A DNA stretch of 27,722 bases from an uncultured Actinomyces sp. (GTDB taxonomy: Bacteria; Actinomycetota; Actinomycetes; Actinomycetales; Actinomycetaceae), in assembly GCA_938030835.1 (NCBI GenBank), contig CALHID010000039.1:1-27722 (forward strand), given 5' to 3'. The notes beneath the pieces are model-generated. The model made no database searches. It saw nothing but the letters and a program-made list of their open reading frames with translations, and was not told the origin of the DNA. A program made the position numbers and the translations under genes. Shown in pieces: positions 23,082-27,722 of the stretch (positions are counted from its first letter, which is position 1; each line of letters starts with the position of its first letter).

Positions 23082-24242
23082 ATGAGCACCAAAACTCAGG
23101 GGACAGATGCCTCGTGGTCACAGCGTCACCCGCGCTTGTCCGCGGTGTTGTGGGCGCTGCCCTACCTGGCTTTCTTGGCCTTTCCCTTGGGGATGATTCC
23201 TACCATTGAATCCCCCGGGATGATCGCGCTGATCCTCACTCTGACCTTGGCCGTTGCCGCTGCTGATATCGCAATTTACATCGTCAATCCGACCCCCGAA
23301 TGGGGAGCGCGCATCACCAAGAAAATGTGGATCTCGCACGGGATCCTGCTGGCTCTCGTGATTGCACTGGGACTTGTCCTGGTTATCGCCGGCGCATCGC
23401 GAGTCACCTCGGCCCTTTTCATGACCTACTCAATTGCAGGCTGGAACCTTCAAGCCCCCAGGAAATATGTGGTTCCCGGCCTAGCGGCACTTGTCGGCTG
23501 GGAAGTCATTGCCATCTTGTTGCCCATTGGCAGCATCGACGCGCTGGCCCTGAGCTACGCGATCATCGCGTTGCTGATGGTTTTGGGACTAACCCTTGCA
23601 GTGCGCCGTAGCTTCGATAATCACCACTCAGAGCAACAGCGTCAACGCCAAGCAATCAGCCTGGTTCGCGAGCGCGAACGCCTGCGTTTTGCTGGGGATC
23701 TTCACGATATTCTGGGTCACTCGCTGACGGTCATCACCATGAAGAATGAGCTTGCCCAGCGCTTGCTCTCCGTGGGAAAGATTGACGAGGCCAGTGAGCA
23801 GATTGCGCAGACCCTGGAGTTATCCCGCCAGGCGAAAGAAGATCTGCGTGGGATCATCGCCGCTTCGCGAAGCCTGTCGGCCGAGGAAGAAGTCGAGTCC
23901 GCCCGTGAACTATGCGAGCAAGCGGGAATTGAATTTATTGCTGATATTCAGGGCGAAATCCCACCCGGTCACAGGGCAACTTTGGCCGCACATGTCATCC
24001 GAGAGGGGACTGCCAACGCGATTACCCACGCTCATCCCTCCACAATCAGCGTTCGCCTGAGTCCTCATGAGGTCTTGGTGGAAAACGACGGGTATTCACG
24101 CAGCTATTCACAGGCCTCGGCAGGGGGAGGAGCCGGATTGGAAGGACTACGTCAGCGCTCGGCCTCGGAAGGGGAGATGACGTGGGGGAGCCAAGGGAAT
24201 ACGTGGACACTGCGCCTGACTTTCCGCGGGGAGTCCGCCTAA
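23082..24242 (+). CDS. Sensor histidine kinase, DesK/HisKA_3 type
   Basis: A 386-residue membrane sensor. Five or six hydrophobic segments fill residues 20-175, with no large extracellular loop, so it probably senses something within the membrane. The HisKA_3 dimerisation domain has the phosphoacceptor His208 in RFAGDLHDILGHSLTVI. The ATP-binding domain shows the N box region (REGTANAITHAHPSTI) and a glycine loop (GGGAGLEGLRQR). AAGGACAGGA lies just before the ATG. It stands between the exporter permease and its response regulator. The family plan fits DesK, which senses membrane fluidity, or kinases that control drug exporters; the signal cannot be decided from sequence. Confidence 0.95.
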   Translation: MSTKTQGTDASWSQRHPRLSAVLWALPYLAFLAFPLGMIPTIESPGMIALILTLTLAVAAADIAIYIVNPTPEWGARITKKMWISHGILLALVIALGLVLVIAGASRVTSALFMTYSIAGWNLQAPRKYVVPGLAALVGWEVIAILLPIGSIDALALSYAIIALLMVLGLTLAVRRSFDNHHSEQQRQRQAISLVRERERLRFAGDLHDILGHSLTVITMKNELAQRLLSVGKIDEASEQIAQTLELSRQAKEDLRGIIAASRSLSAEEEVESARELCEQAGIEFIADIQGEIPPGHRATLAAHVIREGTANAITHAHPSTISVRLSPHEVLVENDGYSRSYSQASAGGGAGLEGLRQRSASEGEMTWGSQGNTWTLRLTFRGESA

Positions 24243-24292
24243 GCGGAAGATAGAATTGGCTGGTCAAGTACTGGCGCGCAAAAGGAATGCCA

Positions 24293-24940
24293 ATGATTCA
24301 CGTGATTGTGGCCGATGATCAGGCCTTAATTCGTGGTGCCTTGAGCGCGCTCATTGACTTGGAAGACGATATGCACGTCGTCGCTCAGGCCGCTGATGGT
24401 CGCGAGGCCGTCGCCGCAGTCGAGGCCTATAACGCTGAGAATTCCAGTGGTGAAGAGGCTGCGAAAGCCGCGTCGACGCTGGTCGTCATCATGGACGTCG
24501 AAATGCCCGTGATGGATGGAATCAGCGCAGCCGCGGCCTTAAAAGACCGCGGGGCGAATGCGCGAGTCCTCATGGTGACAACCTTTGGGCGTCCCGGGTA
24601 CGTCCAGCGCGCATTGGATGCGGGAGCCGTTGGATTCGTTGTCAAAGATGCGCCGGCCGAGCAGCTCCTGGAAGCAATCCGAAGAACCTCCCAAGGGCTG
24701 CGCACGGTCGATCCTGCGCTCGCGGTCGATGCGCTCACGAAAGGTCAAAGCCCGCTCAGTGCGCGCGAAGTTGAAGTTCTGCACGCTTTTGAAAGCGGGG
24801 GGACCGTGGAGGATGTGGCCTCGGAGCTCATGTTGTCGGCGGGGACGGTGCGCAACTACGTGAGCTCGGCGATGGATAAGACCCACGCGCGAACGAGAGC
24901 TGAAGCACTCAAGGTAGCAACAGAAAACGGGTGGTTGTAA
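24293..24940 (+). CDS. Response regulator, NarL/DesR type
   Basis: A 215-residue DNA-binding regulator, the partner of the preceding kinase. The receiver has the acidic pair Asp8-Asp9, phosphoacceptor Asp68 in VVIMDVEMPVMDG, Thr96/Thr97 and Lys119. Asp68 is later than usual (about 53-55) because of a Ser/Glu/Ala-rich insertion of roughly 13 residues around 45-60. The C-terminal LuxR-type helix-turn-helix starts at LSAREVEVL and includes VASELMLSAGTVRNYVSSAM. I chose ATG 24293 (AAAGGA is 6 bases upstream) rather than 24287, which would abut that site. A likely target is the palindrome at 21091-21106 before the exporter genes. The stop codon overlaps the predicted pyrG -10 box. Confidence 0.95.
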   Translation: MIHVIVADDQALIRGALSALIDLEDDMHVVAQAADGREAVAAVEAYNAENSSGEEAAKAASTLVVIMDVEMPVMDGISAAAALKDRGANARVLMVTTFGRPGYVQRALDAGAVGFVVKDAPAEQLLEAIRRTSQGLRTVDPALAVDALTKGQSPLSAREVEVLHAFESGGTVEDVASELMLSAGTVRNYVSSAMDKTHARTRAEALKVATENGWL

Positions 24941-24943
24941 ACT
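24938..24943 (+). promoter_or_regulatory. Predicted -10 box of pyrG
   Basis: TAAACT fits TANNNT and includes the stop codon of the response-regulator gene (24938-24940). It ends 8 bases before the pyrG ATG, which has no ribosome site, so the transcript would be leaderless or nearly so. No -35 box is evident. Confidence 0.4.
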
Positions 24944-24951
24944 GAGATTCC

Positions 24952-26658
24952 ATGGTAAACAGCTATGGACGTCGCCAAGAGACGCAGGAAAACGTTACTC
25001 GCCACATCTTCGTCACCGGAGGTGTGGTTTCTTCTTTAGGTAAGGGTTTGACGGCCTCTTCGCTGGGGCGTCTGCTGCGTTCGCGCGGTTTGAGCGTCGC
25101 CATGCAAAAGCTTGACCCCTATATCAACGTCGATCCCGGGACGATGAACCCCTTCCAGCACGGTGAGGTTTTCGTCACTGAAGACGGCGCGGAAACCGAC
25201 CTTGATATCGGCCACTACGAGCGTTTCTTGGACGTGAACCTCTCCGGTGCGGCGAACGCGACGACCGGCCAGGTCTACTCCACGGTAATTGCAAAGGAAC
25301 GCCGCGGCGAATACCTGGGTGATACCGTCCAGGTCATCCCTCACATCACCGATGAAATCAAGCGCGTCATGCGTGCCCAGGCTGTGCCCGACGCCGAGGG
25401 CAATGCCCCCGATGTCATCATCACCGAAATCGGTGGCACGGTTGGCGATATCGAATCACAACCCTTCTTGGAGGCTGCGCGTCAGGTGCGCGCCGACCTG
25501 GGCCGCGACAATGTTGCCTTTGTGCACGTCGCACTGATCCCCTTCCTTCCCGCTGCCGGTGAACTCAAGACCAAGCCGACCCAGCACTCTGTGGCCGCGC
25601 TACGCTCCATCGGTATTCAGCCCGATGCGCTGGTACTGCGTACCGACCGCCCGCTGCCCGAGGGAATCAAGGGCAAGGTTGCGCTCATGTGTGACGTCGA
25701 CCGAGATGCTGTTATTGAATGTAAGGACGCGGCCTCGATTTACGAGGTCCCCCCGACACTGCATCGCGAGGGCTTGGATGCCTTCCTTGTTCAGCGTCTT
25801 GGCCTGACTTTCCGCGACGTGGACTGGAGCGAGTGGAACGAGCTGCTTGAGCGCGTTGAATCGCCGAAGTACCGCGTTGAGGTTGCGTTGGTTGGTAAGT
25901 ACATTGACCTGCACGACGCTTACCTTTCTGTTTCCGAGGCCGTGAAGCACGGTGGCTTTGCAAATAATGCTCGCGTTGACCTGCGTTGGGTTGCCTCCGA
26001 TACCTGTGAAACCCCCGAGGGTGCGCAAAAGGCTCTGGGTGGCGTTGATGCGATCATCGTCCCCGGTGGTTTTGGTATCCGAGGCATTGAAGGCAAGTTG
26101 GGTGCCCTTCGTTGGGCACGCGAGCACAAGATCCCGACCTTGGGATTGTGCTTGGGCTTGCAGTGCATGGTGATCGAGGCCGCGCGTGACCTGCTGGGAT
26201 TGGCTGGAGCTTCGTCGACGGAAATGGACCCCGAGACACCGGATCCGGTTGTTCACACCATGGATTCGCAGGTCGACATTGTTGAGGGCGATGGTGATCT
26301 GGGCGGGACCATGCGACTGGGCGCATACCCCGCGGTCCTTCAGGAAGGTTCTATTGTTGCCGAGGCCTATGGGAAGACCCAGATTTCAGAGCGCCACCGT
26401 CACCGTTTTGAAGTGAACAATGATTACCGCGATCAGCTGGAATCGGTTGGTCTGCACATCTCGGGTACATCACCCGATGGAAACCTGGTCGAGTTTGTCG
26501 AACTGGATCGTTCCTTGCACCCCTACTATGTGGCAACTCAGGCGCACCCCGAGTTCAAGTCGCGTCCGACGAATGCTCACCCGCTATTCGCGGGCCTGGT
26601 TCGCGCGGCACTTGCGCGTCACGCAGAAAACTACGCTGCACGCGGTGGGCGCAAGTAA
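24952..26658 (+). CDS. pyrG: CTP synthase
   Basis: Makes CTP from UTP, ATP and glutamine in the cytoplasm, the last step of pyrimidine nucleotide synthesis. The 568-residue product has the amidoligase domain (FVTGGVVSSLGKGLTASSLG, then LDPYINVDPGTMNPFQHGEV) and the class I glutaminase domain with the nucleophile Cys400 in TLGLCLGLQCMV and the His-Glu pair in QAHPEFKSRP. About 16 residues precede the conserved start, so a shorter protein is possible, but no better start codon is seen. The gene follows the two-component system by 11 bases, has its own possible promoter, and ends before a strong terminator. Confidence 0.98.
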   Translation: MVNSYGRRQETQENVTRHIFVTGGVVSSLGKGLTASSLGRLLRSRGLSVAMQKLDPYINVDPGTMNPFQHGEVFVTEDGAETDLDIGHYERFLDVNLSGAANATTGQVYSTVIAKERRGEYLGDTVQVIPHITDEIKRVMRAQAVPDAEGNAPDVIITEIGGTVGDIESQPFLEAARQVRADLGRDNVAFVHVALIPFLPAAGELKTKPTQHSVAALRSIGIQPDALVLRTDRPLPEGIKGKVALMCDVDRDAVIECKDAASIYEVPPTLHREGLDAFLVQRLGLTFRDVDWSEWNELLERVESPKYRVEVALVGKYIDLHDAYLSVSEAVKHGGFANNARVDLRWVASDTCETPEGAQKALGGVDAIIVPGGFGIRGIEGKLGALRWAREHKIPTLGLCLGLQCMVIEAARDLLGLAGASSTEMDPETPDPVVHTMDSQVDIVEGDGDLGGTMRLGAYPAVLQEGSIVAEAYGKTQISERHRHRFEVNNDYRDQLESVGLHISGTSPDGNLVEFVELDRSLHPYYVATQAHPEFKSRPTNAHPLFAGLVRAALARHAENYAARGGRK

Positions 26659-26709
26659 GGGCTGTTGAGCTTGAGGCCGGTGAAATAACCGGCTCTATCG
26701 CACCGATCT

Positions 26710-26755
26710 CACGGGGTCTTGAGCTGTTATGGCTCAGGGCCCCGTGGGCTTTTTT
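26710..26755 (+). terminator. Strong rho-independent terminator after pyrG
   Basis: A 15-bp stem (CACGGGG... pairing with ...CCCCGTG, with two G-T pairs) with a 7-base loop, then GGC and six T residues. A smaller GCCGGT-GAAATA-ACCGGC hairpin lies at 26676-26693 before it. Together they insulate pyrG from the CRISPR locus. Confidence 0.9.
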
Positions 26756-26784
26756 AGGGTAGTGCGAATTGTTTCAAAAAGTGC

Positions 26785-26814
26785 TTGCGTGAAGAACTGA
26801 TCAGGGCTTATAGT
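26785..26814 (+). promoter_or_regulatory. Possible promoter of a short tracrRNA form
   Basis: TTGCGT (26785-26790), 18-base spacer and TATAGT (26809-26814) would start transcription near 26821, exactly at the anti-repeat AACTGATTCTCAAT. A TAGGGT at 26755-26760 could be the -10 box for a longer form starting near 26767. Confidence 0.45.
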
Positions 26815-26894
26815 TGTGCCAACTGATTCTCAATAAGGCGTCGACAGGTTAGCGGCGCTGATTGCTCCACCGGCCTTCGGGCCGGTATTTTTTT
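26791..26894 (+). ncRNA. tracrRNA of the type II-C CRISPR-Cas system
   Basis: The trans-activating RNA that pairs with crRNA repeats and is bound by Cas9. From 5' to 3': a possible distal anti-repeat block GAAGAACTGATCAGGG (26791-26806); the proximal anti-repeat AACTGATTCTCAAT (26821-26834) followed by AAGGC, as in other II-C tracrRNAs; a nexus-like hairpin GCGTCG/CGGCGC (26838-26843 and 26853-26858); the linker GATTGCTCC, which also occurs in the Corynebacterium diphtheriae tracrRNA as I recall it; and a terminator hairpin with a TTCG loop and seven T residues. The anti-repeat predicts a CRISPR repeat starting RTTGRGRRTCRGTT, close to the C. diphtheriae repeat start. No array lies in the window, so pairing cannot be confirmed here. 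The 5' end is uncertain (26767, 26791 or 26821). Confidence 0.8.
26869..26894 (+). terminator. Terminator hairpin of the tracrRNA
   Basis: ACCGGCC and GGCCGGT form a 7-bp stem around a TTCG tetraloop, followed by A and seven T residues. It sets the 3' end of the tracrRNA and separates it from cas9, 105 bases on. Confidence 0.9.
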
Positions 26895-26987
26895 GCCCGC
26901 GAAGCTTGTGGTTGACCCGGTTAACATAGCTTCAAAATTGCTGAAAAATACCTGCAGAAACTGTACGAAAGTGCTTGTTGTCTGTGG

Positions 26988-26993
26988 CATGAT
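26988..26993 (+). promoter_or_regulatory. Possible leaderless -10 box of cas9
   Basis: CATGAT (4 of 6 matches to TATAAT) ends 6 bases before the cas9 ATG, which has no ribosome site. An alternative -35-like TTGACC at 26912-26917 has no matching -10 box at normal spacing. Confidence 0.3.
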
Positions 26994-26999
26994 TTCAGC

Positions 27000-27722
27000 A
27001 TGACAAAGATTAAAGACGATCTTCGGTATCGTGTCGGCATTGACGTCGGCTTGAAATCAATTGGTTTTTGCGCTGTGGAAGTCGACGAAAACGACCAGCC
27101 ACTTCGACTGCTGAATTCAATGGTATTCGTTCATGACGCCGGTGTAGATCCAAATGAAAATAAGGCGGCAAAGAGCCGTAAACTCACCGCAGGTGTCGCG
27201 CGACGAACTCAGCGCAGGACTGCTCAGAACAAGCGTCGTCTTGCAGAGCTTGACCGTGTGCTGTCTGAAGAACTGCACTGGCCGCTGCCTAATCTTGAGG
27301 ATTTCGAGGATCCCTATGAGCCGTGGCGCACTCGAGCAGAGCTGGTTGAGCACTACATCAAGGATGATGCTGAACGCGCCGAAGCCCTGGCGATCGCCAT
27401 TCGTCATATCGCCCGGCATAGGGGATGGCGTAATCCCTATTTAAGCGTTGATTCTCTTCTCACTCCTCAAGAACCCAGCGAATTTCTTCGTGGTTTGAAT
27501 GAACGTGTTACCCAGGCACTTGGGTGTGAATTTCCCGCCGATATGACACCTGGCCAGCTAATCTGCGCGTATATCGATAGTCCGAAATATGCCGAAACTC
27601 AAGGAATCCGCGGGGATACCGGTATCCTGAGTGGAAAGCTTCATCAGTTTGATAATGTTGGCGAAATTCGAAAGATCTGCGAAGTTCAGCGTCTGGACCA
27701 CGATGTCTTCAAGCTCTTGGTC
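27000..27722 (+). CDS. cas9: CRISPR-associated endonuclease Cas9, type II-C, N-terminal part (cut by window end)
   Basis: RNA-guided DNA nuclease; the first 241 codons are present, with no stop before the window ends. The RuvC-I motif is YRVGIDVGLKSIGF with catalytic Asp15. The arginine-rich bridge helix follows at about 59-82 (KLTAGVARRTQRRTAQNKRR). The recognition-lobe motif AIRHIARHRGWRNPY (133-147) and LSGKLHQFDNVGEIRKIC (210-227) closely match Actinomyces naeslundii Cas9 as I remember it, which places the protein in the compact II-C group (about 1,000-1,100 residues). HNH and the rest lie outside the window. The ATG at 27000 has no ribosome site; the protein cannot start later because RuvC-I begins at residue 11. 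It lies downstream of the tracrRNA on the same strand. Cas1, Cas2 and the array are expected beyond the right edge. Confidence 0.95.
   Translation, partial: MTKIKDDLRYRVGIDVGLKSIGFCAVEVDENDQPLRLLNSMVFVHDAGVDPNENKAAKSRKLTAGVARRTQRRTAQNKRRLAELDRVLSEELHWPLPNLEDFEDPYEPWRTRAELVEHYIKDDAERAEALAIAIRHIARHRGWRNPYLSVDSLLTPQEPSEFLRGLNERVTQALGCEFPADMTPGQLICAYIDSPKYAETQGIRGDTGILSGKLHQFDNVGEIRKICEVQRLDHDVFKLLV

Noticed and set aside
25600..26256. Open frame antisense to pyrG
   Set aside because: It lies fully inside the certain CTP synthase gene and looks like a codon-bias shadow.
26676..26693. GCCGGT-GAAATA-ACCGGC hairpin as the pyrG terminator
   Set aside because: The stem is short and no T-run follows; the longer hairpin at 26710-26755 is the better terminator.
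26895..27722. CRISPR array within the window
   Set aside because: No run of 30-40 base direct repeats with spacers is present; the array, if any, lies beyond the right edge.

Overview
The window comes from an actinobacterium, most likely a member of the Actinomycetaceae (Actinomyces/Schaalia type). This rests on the gene order trxB-murJ-DUF6049-NUDIX facing a CCA-adding enzyme, on the actinobacterial versions of the rpsF-ssb-rpsR-rplI and dnaB loci, on several apparently leaderless genes with TANNNT -10 boxes, and on a type II-C Cas9 that resembles the Actinomyces naeslundii protein as I remember it. No database search was possible, so the genus is an inference.

Layout. (1) 1-275: the high-GC 3' end of a heavy-metal P-type ATPase, next to a truncated luciferase-like monooxygenase pseudogene (309-557, minus); this looks like the edge of an acquired segment. 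(2) 561-7570, minus: thioredoxin reductase, the MurJ lipid II flippase with a C-terminal extracellular domain, a large DUF6049-type surface protein and a NUDIX hydrolase. The last three overlap by 4-8 bases, so this is a tight envelope operon. (3) 7750-11898, plus: CCA tRNA nucleotidyltransferase and a bifunctional class A penicillin-binding protein, ended by a long bidirectional terminator. (4) 11975-13685, minus: rpsF-ssb-rpsR-rplI, with a leader before rpsF that could be the S6:S18 autoregulatory element. (5) 13902-15485, minus: a MATE transporter, divergent from dnaB (15796-17139, plus). The region between and around their starts is packed with DnaA-box-like nonamers. (6) 17160-21055: a small tail-anchored protein, a RarD permease, two GNAT acetyltransferases and an unrecognised exported protein with an internal duplication. 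(7) 21164-24940, plus: an ABC-2 exporter (ATPase and permease) with a DesK/DesR-type two-component system, preceded by three nested dyads. (8) 24952-26658: CTP synthase with a strong terminator. (9) 26791-27722: a tracrRNA followed by the first 241 codons of cas9, cut by the window end.

How it fits together. Most of the window is core genome: envelope assembly (MurJ, PBP, DUF6049), translation (S6, S18, L9, CCA enzyme), replication (DnaB, SSB) and nucleotide synthesis (CTP synthase). The exporter and its two-component system form a likely self-contained envelope-stress or drug-export module. The CRISPR locus begins directly after the pyrG terminator. The least ordinary signals are non-coding: the DnaA-box cluster at MATE/dnaB, the rpsF leader, the tracrRNA with a possible self-targeting 5' extension, and a repeated leaderless promoter geometry (a -10 box exactly 6 bases before the start codon).
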